Assembly (NCBI GenBank): GCA_036346355.1
Contig: CM070569.1
Location: 87,116,753 to 87,180,752, forward strand
From: Rhipidocladum racemiflorum
Taxonomy: Eukaryota > Streptophyta > Magnoliopsida > Poales > Poaceae
Direction of reading: 5' to 3'
Length of the DNA: 64,000 bases
Shown piece by piece: positions 11,892 to 23,124 of the stretch. A program made the translations under genes and the position numbers. The notes under the pieces are model-generated. The model was not told the origin of the DNA. It saw only the letters and a program-made list of their open reading frames with translations, and did not search any database. Numbering within the stretch: position 1 is the stretch's first letter; every line of letters begins with the position of its first letter.

Positions 11892-13367
11892 AGGAACCCC
11901 CGGGCATTATCTGATCATCTCCCTATCTCACGTATAGCTACCTCGTCCTCAGCTGTACAAAATTCTTTTCTATCTTTTCGACAAGATGGTCACAAGAGCA
12001 AAATGGAAGCATGCGGTTGGTCGGTGCCATGGACAGTTGGACACACGATGGCATGGATATCCTCGGAGCATTTTTGTGATGATGGGGATATAAGGTGAGG
12101 GGCGCATATAGGTCGATCGATCAGTATGTAAATCTACGGATATACTATAGATATGTAAGCTGTGTGGATTTTAAGTAAGAATAAACCATGGACATTTTTG
12201 TGACCATGTATATTTTGGAGATGAAGTTTTGCATCGTTGTTTGAATCAACTTTTACAAAATCAAATCTTTATTCTGGGCTTTTAGTAGGACTAGGTAGCG
12301 AAAGAAAATGTCGGCATTCCTACGTGTTCTGAAAAAAAAAACGATAAAATGTTGGCATCAATCACATTGTTCCCGCAAGGCTTGGTCCAGGCTTGGATCA
12401 ATAAAGACAGGCCGTTTCTGGGCTCTGGTTCAGATTTCAGAGAGGGATAAACTTAACAGTCAGCAGTACGTACAGCATGCAGTGGCATGACATTCTTGAG
12501 AAGCGCATTACGGTTTTATTGACTTCAGCTACAGTTTCTTTGTGGAAACATTTGCACATATCTTATCGTTTCTGATCTGTAAATGATACGCTGCCGTGTT
12601 CAGACAGAGACATTCGGTCGCTACTTGCTAAACGAACTCCCCGAACGCTTTCTGCATGGTTATCCGTTCAGGGATGAATCTAGGTGACTTTCACAATGCT
12701 ACTAGAGTATACAGCATTTGACTGCACTACTCTCCTCATGTGCATGTTTTGATATTAGTTTGACTCTTCGAAGTATACATCTCTCTTGGCACGCTTTCTG
12801 AAAGCCAGCTGACTCACCGATGGAGCTTGCTGATTGTGTAGTAGTCTGTAGTCCAAAGCATGTCCTCTAGCGTGTGTGATTCTCAAGCAGTCGAGCGCAG
12901 GATAGATTTTGCCAGTCTATTTATATATAAATATCTTTATGGCTAAGACATGATAATCTCACAAAAGATTTTCATGAGCTTTTCAGCTTAGGTACAGAGC
13001 TGATGTGGATCCAATCAGACGCTTGATCTTTGCATCGTGCTAGTTGCATGAAAGGCATGTATGACGTGGGAAAAAATGCTTTGAGAAAATTTGTAAGGAA
13101 TGGACACCTTTTGAAGATGCTGAAGATAATATCAGGACCAGCCACAACTTGTATGTTCATACTGATTCTCAAAAAATAAAAATGTATGTTCATATTGGAC
13201 CTTAACAAGAGTCTTTCCAGTTTCCTCTATGTTTGAGCCCCATGAGGCGAATTTACTTGATGAAGAGGCTTTTGGGCCTTGTATTGGGCTAGAAAGACTG
13301 CACTTCTCCTTTTAAAAATAAAAATGTTTTCCTTAATCCCTTTTTTTTGTTTGCCCATTTTTTAGAG
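11892..13367. other. 3' UTR of the SLAH gene and intergenic DNA
   Basis: The first ~300 bases probably include the 3' UTR, with AATAAA at 12180-12185. The rest is AT-rich. Frames of 60 and 78 codons (12308-12490 plus, 12972-13208 minus) have no recognisable features. No gene seen. Confidence 0.5.
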
Positions 13368-13587
13368 CAGAACTATTGGACGGTATACCGTTCCAACGGT
13401 ATAGCCTGAAACTTATGAAACTTGTGAAACTCATGATCGGTTTCATGTGTTCCAGTGTTTAGTTTTATGAGTTTCAGGTTTCATCGGTTTTTAGTGTTAA
13501 GTTTCATGAGTTTCAGTATAAAAAATCACAAGTTTCATACGTTTCATTGCTATACCGTCTAAACGGTATAGCGTCCGATAGTTTTTC
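13368..13587. mobile_element. MITE with ~35-bp inverted ends
   Basis: The left end (actattggacggtataccgt and onward) and right end (complement of acggtatagcgtccgatagt) pair over about 35 bases. Each end holds its own small palindrome (ggtataccgt...acggtatagc). The core repeats gtttcatgagtttca-like phrases about five times. No coding capacity. The exact target duplication is unclear. Confidence 0.6.
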
Positions 13588-13740
13588 TGATTTTTTAAGG
13601 GCACATGCGCTCGCAAGCCCGAAAGGCTGAAACGTCAGGGCAGATGAGACGAAAGAACCGGTGAGCTTCTGGATTTGCCGAGCAGGAACAGAAAGGAAAA
13701 AGGAAGAACAAAAACTCTTGCATTTTGGCCGTTGCCCATG

Positions 13741-13988
13741 CAGGCCCGGCCCTGGGGCAGGACGAGCGGAGCGGGCTTCTAAATTTTCGGGGCCTCTTTG
13801 TTAGATAAATTTGTTTGTTTTGCAGTTTGGTCAATTAGTCAGTTTCGTTTTGTTTCTAAATTCTTAAAGTCTATTGAATATTGTCTTTTCAATTGATACA
13901 TAGTATTATAATTTTTTTTTATGTTTATATTAGGGAGCATCCGTTTATAATTTCACCCTGAATCCCCAAAAACCCAGGACCGGCCCTG
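13741..13988. mobile_element. hAT-type MITE with exact 8-bp target duplication
   Basis: Ends are caggcccggccctg and the complement of caggg-ccggtcctg. The perfect 8-bp direct repeat tgcccatg flanks it at 13733-13740 and 13989-13996, which is the hAT signature length. The interior is AT-rich and noncoding. The terminal sequence matches the element at 16188-16573, so both belong to one family. Confidence 0.8.
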
Positions 13989-14579
13989 TGCCCATGCTTT
14001 GGCGGTATGCCGTACTATGCCCTGGCCTAAGGCTTCAATCTTCGGCCAATCCTTTCTCACCCCTTGCTGTCCTTGTAAAAAAGTTCAATAGCCATCAGAA
14101 TTTCAGTTCTCTGAATCGGCTAGAATAATGGCAGGAAGCCAAAACGAAAAAAGAAAAAATTAGAGGGCAGTGAGCCATGACAGGGATGGTTGTATGACAT
14201 TGCTAGAACAGCATTAACACAGCATCATGTTGTCATCCAAATTTGACAATTTTAAGATGATATGTGGGCCCTGAGACAAGGCCAATAACAGTCGGAATAA
14301 TTGACATACAAATTGGCGTTGGAGGCCCATCATATTGGAGATTTCAGCGAGCTGATCGTAAAGATAAATATTTGTCCAATTTTAAGCTTGGACGAACAAG
14401 ATACTGAGCTAGAAAGATGAAAGATGAATCAATACTAAGCATGCATGAGTGGATGTATTGCTATCATAATCAGTAGCACAATGCATATAAGGTACGACTA
14501 AAAATATAAAACTAACTACTAACCTAGTACAACTATTTCCTCCTTTATTGATACATCTATGATTCATCAATAAACTCCA

Positions 14580-15230
14580 AAAAATTTATATCTTCAATCA
14601 TACCCATAATCACATCTCCGCAAGATCCTTTTAAATCGATGAAGAAGTCATGGTACAACGCCAAGGAGCTACATCAAATGCCTTCTTCACTTTAGCCTTT
14701 TTATCTTTATACCACTTCATCAACTCCCTAAAATTGTCTTTGTTGATGGAAATAGCATATTCATCATATTCACGAAAAACTTCATCTTGCATTATGAGAA
14801 ATCTTACACATCTAGAGAAGCAGCGAGACAAATTTTATATACGATTTCGTCTGCCTTACCATGGGCATCTAATTTACGTGACACGCCTGATCTTTGATTA
14901 TTGAAATCCTCACATGCTTGCCTACAAAAATTGTGAGTACTATTAGGTCCACCAATATGATCATTCAAACTTCTCTTAACCTTTCTCCAATTAACAAACC
15001 CATCTTTTGTAAATGTATCATTGCCAAAATATTTAGGATTTGCTGGACTCTTAGAAAGGAAGCAATAGAAACAAAAAATGGCATCCTTTGACATACTATA
15101 TCCCAACGAATCAAGTAGGTTGACCCATGATTCTTCAAAAGATCTCCAACAATCCATCATTTTCTTCAGAAAAGCATGACCGAATGGTTGAGTTGGACCC
15201 TTCAACAAATATGCCCTCCTCAGTTGATCT
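14580..15230 (-). pseudogene. Remnant of a hAT-like transposase / zinc-finger MYM-type (DUF4371) protein
   Basis: The frame at 14804-15208 (minus) begins like the TTF-type zinc-finger/DUF4371 proteins of plants: FCFYCFLSKS is the CxxC-type finger piece, FVNWRKVKRSLNDHIGGPNS follows, then a Cys/His stretch. A second frame, overlapping at 14631-14831, continues in the same family order (CVRFLIMQDEVFREYDEYA, then FRELMKWYKD and VKKAFDVAPWRC...TSSSI). The two pieces are out of frame with each other, the C-terminal hAT dimerisation half is missing, and no start or full-length frame exists. It is a dead fragment of a transposase-derived gene. Family assignment rests on remembered motif order and should be searched. 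Confidence 0.7.
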
Positions 15231-15237
15231 CTATGTA

Positions 15238-15810
15238 GCTGTTTGGTTGGATGGATCGGAATGAACCAATTTTTTGTTTGGTTGGATGGATGAGGATAGT
15301 TGGATGACTATGGATGGGGCTGTAATCAAGGTTTTAAATTTTGGTTTGAAATTTTTGGACCAAATTTAACCAAAATTTGAATTTTCGAACAAAATTTGAA
15401 TGTTTAGACAAAATTTGAACGGAATTTGAATTTTTGGATAGTATTTGATTTTTGAGCAAAATTTTAATTTTGGACAAAATTTCATTGAAAATTGAATTTT
15501 CAAACAAAAATTGATATTTTTTGGACAAATTTTGATAAAAAAATTGAATTTTTAACACATTTTGACCAAAATTTGAATTTGACTAGGTACACATTAGCGA
15601 AATTTGAATTTGACCGAGTACACCTCTTCATGCAACAAACTAGATGAGCCTATCCAACCTTTTTTTGGATGGCTCTATTCAGCATCTTGAGAGAATATTC
15701 TAAAAAACAGAATGACCATACCCCATCTATCCACTCATTTAAACAATTAAATGACTCCAAATCTATAGATGATCATATCATATCCACCCTCATCCACCCA
15801 ACCAAACGCC
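15238..15810. mobile_element. Fold-back element with AT-rich internal tandem repeats
   Basis: The left end gctgtttggttggatgga pairs with the complement of tccacccaaccaaacgcc at the right end. The middle (15340-15610) is a degenerate repeat of an aaatttgaatttttggac-like unit. No coding capacity. I found no clean target duplication. Confidence 0.5.
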
Positions 15811-16187
15811 CTTAAATGGTGTGTTAATATTAGGAATAATGAATGGTATGAGTATGTAAAGAAAAAAATAGTAAGGGTATGAAAAGAAAAAAGGTTAAAC
15901 GTTGTCCCAAAATTATAAAATGACATGTAGCTAGAGTTCTGGATCGGTTTGGGTTCAGACAGGCGCACCGGAGTGGGTTAGGCTCAACCACATCGATTTG
16001 GGTTCGGTCGGACTCGAACTCGAGTCATTGGCTTGGCTCGACTGGCTCGACATAGTGCCCTCTTCTTCCTCGGTTCACGCTGCACAGCACAGGCTGCGGC
16101 AGCACTACGGCGACAGGGAGCCGGCGACGTCGCACGCACGGCAAGTTTCCAGACTCTGCAGTACCGTTTTTGGTGACGGGTGGTGAG

Positions 16188-16463
16188 CAGCGCCGGCCCT
16201 GAGGGGGGGGGCGAGCGGGGCAGCTGCTCCGGGCCCCCCAAACCATAGGCCCCACCTCTATACTACATGTACTAGTATTAGACTATTAGTATATATTGTA
16301 TATAACAGACTTTATGATAGATTTGTTGATTTAGTACTTGAAAAATGAAACATCTAGACATGTTAGAAGAAACTTTAAGGTAATTCGGTAATATGTATTT
16401 CTTGCTTTACTTGTTGCTTATATGAATATTTTTTTTAGATGCACCTTAAGTGTTTATTGGTAA

Positions 16464-16516
<53 letters not shown>

Positions 16517-16573
16517 GAAGGGTCTCTATTTTAAATCTCGTTTCGGACCTGTAAAATCTCAGGGCCGCCACTG
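16188..16573. mobile_element. hAT-type MITE with 8-bp target duplication and (ATT)n tract
   Basis: Ends are cagcgccggccctgag and the complement of cagtggcggccctgag. Flanks are gtggtgag (16180-16187) and gtggcgag (16574-16581), 7 of 8 identical. The interior contains an (ATT)n microsatellite at about 16465-16515. Same end family as 13741-13988. Confidence 0.75.
16465..16516. repeat. (ATT)n microsatellite
   Basis: About 17 nearly perfect att units in a row, lying within the hAT MITE at 16188-16573. Confidence 0.9.
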
Positions 16574-16581
16574 GTGGCGAG

Positions 16582-17467
16582 AGAAATGACGGCGGCGCGG
16601 AACAAGGAGGATAACACAGGTAGGAGGCGAACTACGGTGGCTATTTTTCCCCGAATAGCGATGGAAAGAGCACAGCATTGTTGTGGGTTAGCTGCTAGTG
16701 GTGGCGTCTTGGCCTGGGATGCAATGAGGAGGGCCGGCAGCGGTAACGGCCATGGGAGCGGCGGTGGATCTCGATGGAAAGGCACTACGGTGGCGGGGAG
16801 GTTTGTGTAAGGATGAGGAAAGGTTTAGGAGGTGCAGGATATTGTGGTGACGCGGTCAGCGTGGACGGAGGAGTAAGAGACGGCGAGGACGCGTGCAACT
16901 GTGCAAGGCAACGAGAACGTTGCGGCGGCGCGGCTTAAGGATGGCGGGGCTCCCGGCGACGAGAACGAAGATGGGGAAGCTCGGTGGAATCTCAAAGGAA
17001 TGGAGGGGATGAGGAAATGCTCAATTTGGAAAGAAGACCGCGTAGCGGGCATTCGCGGCGGATTGCGTTGGCAGCACAAGAAATGGGGCGGCGGCTCACC
17101 GGGCAAAGTGACGATGGGCGCGGCAACGAAGCTGGCTCCAAGCTTAAGTAAAGAGCGGACGGCGAGGACGTTGCGGCGCCGTGACTGTAGCTTCTGTCGG
17201 CAGAGTGGTCGGGAGAGGCTACGGCAGCGAGGCCGAGCAGCGTGTCTGCTTGCCTCCGCTTCGACCTGCGCGGCACGGAGAACAGGGACGCAGAGACAAC
17301 GTGGCACGGCTCGGTGGCATGGAATACCTCCAGGAGGCCAGCGCAAGACTCTACGTGCAAGCTCGGCGTGGCGTGCGCCCATGCGGCGGCCTGGATTTGG
17401 CGCGGACGGCGACGGCTCGGGCACGAGGACGCAGGCGAGAGGCGGAGGCGGCTTCGGGAAGGCGCGT
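16582..17467. other. GC-rich stretch with long but unsupported frames
   Basis: Frames are open on both strands here (plus 16901-17734, 277 codons; minus 16825-17571, 248 codons). They reflect GC-rich, arginine/alanine/glycine-biased sequence without a recognisable domain, and the plus frame runs straight into the inserted element at 17476. I do not call a gene. It may be a decayed gene end or GC-rich repeat DNA. Confidence 0.4.
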
Positions 17468-17475
17468 CTCATGGC

Positions 17476-18001
17476 TAGAGGTGGGCATTGGGCCGGTCTT
17501 TTTGGGCGGCCCAAGACGATGGTATGGCGGTCTGCAAAGCACGCGACAAAGATTTGGCGGCCGGCACGCAATCAGAGCCGTCTGTGCGGCCCGAACCAGG
17601 CACGACGGCGCACGGCCGATTTAGGCGAGCGTCTTGCGACGCAACGCGAACGAACGCGAAATCACGGATTAAGGCTTAAAAGTTGGCAGATATTGTTGAT
17701 CCAGGGCATCTTCAAGCATTGCATTTATGTTTGACATTTTGTTGATGTGATTAGTCTCTTATGTAATTAAAATAGGTAGTTTAGTAGTAGTGATTTGCTT
17801 TATTTCTTTGTTCGTCACAATAGTAAAAATGGGTCGGGCTTGGGCCGCGACGGTCGCAAATGGGCCGGGCTTGGGCTCGCCAAAAGTGAGTCGGGCCGGC
17901 ACGGCCCGGCACGATGGGCCGTCGTGGCACGGCACGGTTTCGACCCGAAGCACGATGGGCCCGGGCCGAGCCGGCACGGCACGGCACGACGCCCACCTCT
18001 A
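17476..18001. mobile_element. hAT-type nonautonomous element with exact 8-bp target duplication
   Basis: Ends are tagaggtgggc and its complement gcccacctcta. The 8-bp duplication ctcatggc is exact (17468-17475 and 18002-18009). The right half is built from short gggccgggcttgg- and ggcacggcccggcacg-like phrases, which are strongly self-complementary. No transposase. Confidence 0.8.
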
Positions 18002-18009
18002 CTCATGGC

Positions 18010-18795
18010 ATGGTCATGGCTGGTTGCGCGCGTGAGCAGGGCGGGCTGAACGTCTGTGGGCCGCTGCATTCTGTGCATCTGGTATGGCAGATGGACCAAC
18101 GCATGGGCGAGGCCCAGGCGGTGGAAGATAGCTGATCTGAACTAAAAGAAGACCTGGCTGGGACTTGGCCCAGACAAATTTCAGTGTGTTCGAAAATAGG
18201 AAAAGAGTTTACAAAAGGAGAACAACTCAGACAACCTACGGGAAAAGCTAAGGAAGCTTAGGAAAATCCAAGAACATTTCAATATGCGCGAGTAAATTCT
18301 TCGCGAAATATTTTTATGCAAAATTTGAAAAAAAAAATTAGATATACATAGAAAATTATTATGGACGGTTGTAAAATAGGTGCGGCGAGCAGCACCAGGA
18401 GTCAGAGGAGGCATGGCCAGTGAGGCAGAAGGTGGCGATGGAAGAGGATTCCGGAAAGGAAAAGGACGGGCTCGACGGTAACGGTGGGAAGCACGACGAT
18501 GGAGGACGATTGCCAAGGGGGACCAGAGGTCAAGGAAACGACGGGCAAGGACGGTGATCGACGGCCGAGCCGAAGGGGGAGCCAAAGAAATGGGGAGCCC
18601 AGGCCGGAGACGGAGACGCCGTGGGGTTTGGCGCTATTGCCTCTTGAGAGTGCGTTAGCAACGCCCTTGAGAAATTCCGAAGGCTATGTTGACATAACTC
18701 TAGCAGTGTCATTACTTGTTATCACCGCTATTGGCAGCTCCAATGTTGATAGACTTGGTTTCCGTCCAAACGAAGAGAACTTGGACCTATGGTCT
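18010..18795. other. Intergenic DNA, no supported gene
   Basis: This is mixed AT-rich and GC-rich sequence. Frames on both strands between 18181 and 18712 overlap and show no domain. Nothing further recognised. Confidence 0.4.
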
Positions 18796-18803
18796 AGCGG
18801 TGC

Positions 18804-19216
18804 CAGGGTTCAGAAAATCATCGATTTTCGTGCGATTAACCCTATATCGACGGCGAGCGAAACGTGGTACCGAGCGGTAAACCGAAAAAATTCAAAAAAA
18901 AATTCAAAAATTCAAAAATTCAAAAAAAATTATATGACGCAAATATCGCGATTATCGCCACATATCGAGCGATTATCGCTACAAAAGTCGATCGCACAAA
19001 AAAACTCAACATGTATGTCGATTTTCCACCGATAATCGTCGATTTTCCACGTTTTTGATTTTTTTTTCAAAAAATTTTGATTTTTTTTCAAAAAAAATCT
19101 GATTTTTGAATTTATGCGATTTTTTGCGATTTTCGACCGATTTTCGGCTCGATTTTTGCGATTATCGAAAATCACTGTTCATGCGAAAATCATGAGGTTC
19201 GATAATGTGAACCCTG
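18804..19216. mobile_element. MITE with exact 8-bp target duplication
   Basis: Ends are cagggttca and tgaaccctg. The duplication agcggtgc is perfect (18796-18803 and 19217-19224). The interior holds many gattatcg- and gattttcg-type phrases and A/T runs. The 8-bp duplication suggests hAT mobilisation. Confidence 0.75.
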
Positions 19217-19581
19217 AGCGGTGCACATCTATATCTGGTAAATAAATCGTTATTGTTTTAGATATCGATACGATTCTTAAAATTCAACTTTGATCACTAA
19301 TTTATATTATAATATATTTTGCAAATTTAATTAAATTATAATATTTTGAAAGTATATTTTAAGACGAATCTATACAAATAATTTTCATGCGTCCAATCTA
19401 AATATTTAAAAAGATAGTAATAATTAAAATTTTAAAAATTTAACTGTACATATTTTAAATTGATAAATATTTGTGAACTAGAAAGTGTACCAACTAAGCT
19501 TGCTCAGTTCCCGCGTGTTGGACTTTTGGTGTGCTCAGATTCAAATGCAAGATGCATTTTCGTTTGACTGTGTGTACCAAT

Positions 19582-20533
19582 CAGGTTCCAAATTTTGTTT
19601 AGGGTTAAAATCTTGTCACCCTCTGAAATCCAAAATCTCGGTGAAATCTCGTTACTTCGGACGAAATCTGAACGAGATTCAAATTTGGCATTTTTTGAAC
19701 CGAGATATTCGAGATTTCCGTCCAAAAAATGAAATTGCATCCGAAATTGCCGAAATTTTGGTAAATTTGAACCAAATGAAAAATGGTTCAAATGATGTCA
19801 AAAATTTTTGAAATTTTTTGCATGGTCCTGACACAAATATAATATTTCCATAAAAAATTCATATGATGACTAAGCCTGAGGAATTTTTAAAAATTTAACA
19901 GTACTATTGTTCTGATAAAAGGCTCACCAGCATATTTCAACCGAATGAAAAATAGTGCAAACCAGGTTAGAAACTTTTGAAAATTTTTGTGGATGGTCCT
20001 AGCACATCCATAATATTACCATAAAATATTCAGATGATAATCTATCTTAAGGAATTTTCAAAAATTCGAATAGTGCTACTGAAGACTGACCGACAAATTT
20101 CAACTGAATGAAAAATAATTCAAACCATGTTAGAAAGTTTTAATTTTTTTTGATGGTCCTGATGCATCATTAATATTCTCATAAATTTTTTAGATGGTGA
20201 TCAAGCTTGAGAGATTTTTAAAAATTCTAATAACCGAGGTACGTAATTAATGACCGCAAGAATTAATGTGCATATGCTAACTGGATGATCTACCGATTGT
20301 ACCACATGAAAAACGATGTGAAGAATCCAATCCGGTCAATATCCGATCAAATTTTGATCAAAATTCGGTTAAAAAAACTGAGGTTTCGATCGAAAATACT
20401 GAAATCTCAGAAAAATTATAGGGTATTGTAGTATTTTGACATTTTTCTTTTTATAAAAAATTCCGTCGTGATTGTGAATCTCAGGGTTCAAAATCCGAGA
20501 TTTTGTGAGATTTCGACGAGATTTTGAACCTTG
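19582..20533. mobile_element. Nonautonomous element with three internal ~165-bp tandem units
   Basis: Ends are caggttccaaat-like and the complement of caaggttcaaaatctcg. gtaccaat flanks both sides (19574-19581 and 20534-20541). Inside, a unit beginning aatgaaaaat recurs at 19775, 19944 and 20107 (spacing 169 and 163). The same family, in the opposite orientation, makes up 61073-62402. There is no credible coding frame: the 95- and 108-codon frames here are mirror images on opposite strands of repeat DNA. Confidence 0.6.
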
Positions 20534-20703
20534 GTACCAATAAGTTAGGTCATGAGGAGAACGTAGTTGAAAATATTGAGGCCAAAGCTATTAGAGGGTC
20601 GAATCCTCACAACTGGATTTTTTTTTTTTTTTTTTGCCGTGGTAGGATGTAAGATTTGACAATTGATTTTCGCTCGAGGATTGATGAACCCACATTTGAC
20701 TTA

Positions 20704-20990
20704 GCCTTGGACTTCGTTCCAATTCATGTCAGCTTCTAGATTATAGATTCTGAATTATAGGGGAAGCTGCTTTTAATTATGAGAGAATCGGGCCGAGCTA
20801 GCTACAACTTCTAGGTTCTAGACCGAGCCAGCGAGAATCAGCAAGAATCAGGTTTCAGCCAGATTCTGATTCTATATAGAAATCAGCTTTTAATTTTCAG
20901 AGAAACTATCCAAAATCCTCTCGTTCGACAAATAATCTATTTTTTAAAATAGAGGCTGTCAAAAATCTGAAACGAAGGGACTTTATCCTA
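20704..20990 (-). mobile_element. MITE copy B of a two-copy family (inverted relative to copy A)
   Basis: The complement of this stretch matches 24303-24550 along its length: cttcgtttcag end, attatttgtcga, aatcagaatctgg, gattcttgctgattctcg and a cagcttct-type opposite end. Both copies are about 250-290 bp and noncoding. Exact ends are uncertain. Confidence 0.55.
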
Positions 20991-21299
20991 CTCGGATGCT
21001 GTTTTTTTAAGGCACCGATGGCCTTCACCGGTAACCCCGAACAATCACTCAACAGTTCCAGTACGTTGTAAATTGTAATTTACTCCAATCAAGTACCATT
21101 GTACCAACTACACCAACAGCTACATAACCGAAAAGAAATGAGCAAGTGCAAAGGACGAATGCCCATAGCAAAAGCACAGATCCAAGTGTCCAAAGGACGA
21201 GACCAGCAAAGATTTTCATGGCTGCAAGTAGGGTTAGCATTAGGGGGCGTTTCCGGTAAACTAGTCAGATAAGCGCGTTCCGCCGCGCCGTGCGGAATT

Positions 21300-22560
21300 T
21301 GATCCAAGTTTTAATCTTTAAAAAAAGGCAGGAATATTCAAACGTTTTTTTGTTCGCTTGGGTTTTTTTTTTGGAAAAATACGCTAGGTAAGAACCGTCG
21401 ACGAATCAGCAAAACAACGGGTTTTTTTGGGGAAAAAAGAATAATACATGTTCCGAAAAATATTAGATTCCAAGCTGCAAAAAAAACTATAGACGTCGAG
21501 TTTAACACCCAATGCGTTCAACGGGTAATAATTCATGTTTTGAAAAATATTAGAGATCAGATCGAGCAGCGAAAGAAATTTTAGATGCCGAGCTTAACAC
21601 CCTATGCGCTCCCTTGATTTTTCACCGGAAAAAAGGGGGGAAACGGACAAAAACGGAGAAACAACAGACGAAAAACGAATCTCTATTTTTTTTTGGAAAA
21701 GCGGCAAACGAAAAAAAAACAATTTTTTTGGAAAAAACGAAGAAAAACGGGCCACGAAAACAAGTTTCACGGAAAAAATGAGGAAAAACGGACAAAAACG
21801 GAGAAACGACGGACGAAAAACGAATTTCTATTTTTTTTGGGAGAACGGCCAACGGAAACATTATACGTTCAACGGGTAATAATACATGTTTAGAAAAATA
21901 TTAGAGATCAAACCGCAAAAGAAATTTTAGATACCGAGCTTAACACCCTATGCGCTTTCTTGATTTTTCACCTTGAAAAACGGGGAAAAACGGAGAAACA
22001 ACAGACGAAAAATGAATCTCTATTTTTTTTTGGGAAAAGTGGTAAACGAAAAAAAACATTTTTTTTTTGGAAAAATGAGGAAAAACGGGCCACAAAAACA
22101 AGTTTCCCGGGAAAAATGAGGAAAAACGGACAAAAACGGAGAAACGACGGACGAAAAACGAATTTTCATTTTTTTTGGGAGAACGGCCAACGGAAACATT
22201 TTTTCCATGCTCCGGAGGAAAAACGGATCACGAAAACATTTTTTCCGAGCAAAACGGAGAAAGGAAACGGTCCTCCAATTTTTTTTTTTTTGGGAAAACA
22301 GCCAGCGAAAATATTTTTCCCATGCTCCGGAGAAAAAACGGATCACGAAAGTATTTTTCCGGGTAAAACGGAGAAAGGAAACGGTCCTCCATTTTTTTTT
22401 TTTTTTGAAAAAACGGCAAACGAAAATATTTTTCGCATGCTTTGGAGAAAAAACGGACCACGAAAACATTTTTTCCGGGCAAAACAAAAAAAGGACCCGA
22501 AAACAACCAACGAGGGACCTAAACGCGAAAGGGAAAAAAGATTTTTCTTTTACATAAAAT
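21300..22560. repeat. A-rich tandem repeat block, open on both strands
   Basis: A ~350-bp unit is repeated (starts near 21500 and 21855; both copies contain accctatgcgct followed by tgatttttcacc). Further in, a unit with catgctccgg at 22206 and 22321 and catgctttgg at 22436 repeats every 115 bp. Because 115- and 350-bp units lack stops in certain frames, long frames appear on both strands (plus 21960-22616, minus 22020-22610). Composition is Lys/Phe/Asn/Gly only, so I do not call a protein. Confidence 0.65.
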
Positions 22561-22874
22561 CGCGCAGGGACCCATCCGTAATTTTGAAGAACCGAAAGGT
22601 TTTTTCGCAAAAATAAAGACGAACACGTGGCCCATCCGGTTGGCCTTCAATCTCTTCAGCTACAAGGGTGTTAATATATTCCGAGGGAATTCTTATGCAG
22701 GGGATGAGTATGGGAAAATTCTGTCCCGTCACTTTATGTTGGAACGGGGGCAAGTTCCCTGTTATACCTGATAGACACTCGTATACATGAAGCTTTTTGA
22801 CAGAAAATATACAGCTAAATCGATACATCTAAATATCTAAAAATTGATATTTTCTAGCCTAATATAGTTTTGAA

Positions 22875-23124
22875 CTAGTTATATGCCCGTGCGTTGCTAC
22901 GAAAAACAAAATTGATAACGAAAAATAAAGATTAAAAAATAAAAAAAATACTATTTCATAAGATCAAACATCTATCTTTAACGCTTCGTTTCTTACAAAA
23001 GCTGGCTAATTAAAGCAACGCTTCGTTTCTTGCGTAGGGCAATTAAGCAGGGCAATTAAGTAAGGCAATCAAGCAGGACAATTAATATGACGTGGGAAGA
23101 AACTCTCACTTTATATAGTAGAGA
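22875..23124 (-). mobile_element. Short nonautonomous Helitron, copy 1
   Basis: Read on the minus strand it begins TCTCTACTATATAAAG (from 23124) and ends in a GC-rich hairpin zone, gtagcaacgcacgggcat, followed by CTAG (22878-22875). The flanking bases are A and T as expected for Helitron insertion between A and T. 250 bp, no helicase, no coding frame. About 170 bp of its 3' side is nearly identical to the copy at 60570-60793. Confidence 0.8.

Noticed and set aside
16901..17734. 277-codon plus-strand frame
   Set aside because: GC-rich sequence also open on the minus strand (248 codons), no domain, and the frame runs into a hAT element with an exact target duplication at 17476.
21049..21240. 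63-codon hydrophobic minus-strand frame resembling a small membrane protein
   Set aside because: No known family, no supporting context, overlaps a second frame of 72 codons, and AT-rich DNA gives hydrophobic frames by chance.
21960..22616. 218-codon plus-strand frame and the 196-codon minus-strand frame over it
   Set aside because: Both arise from 115- and 350-bp tandem repeats; composition is low complexity.
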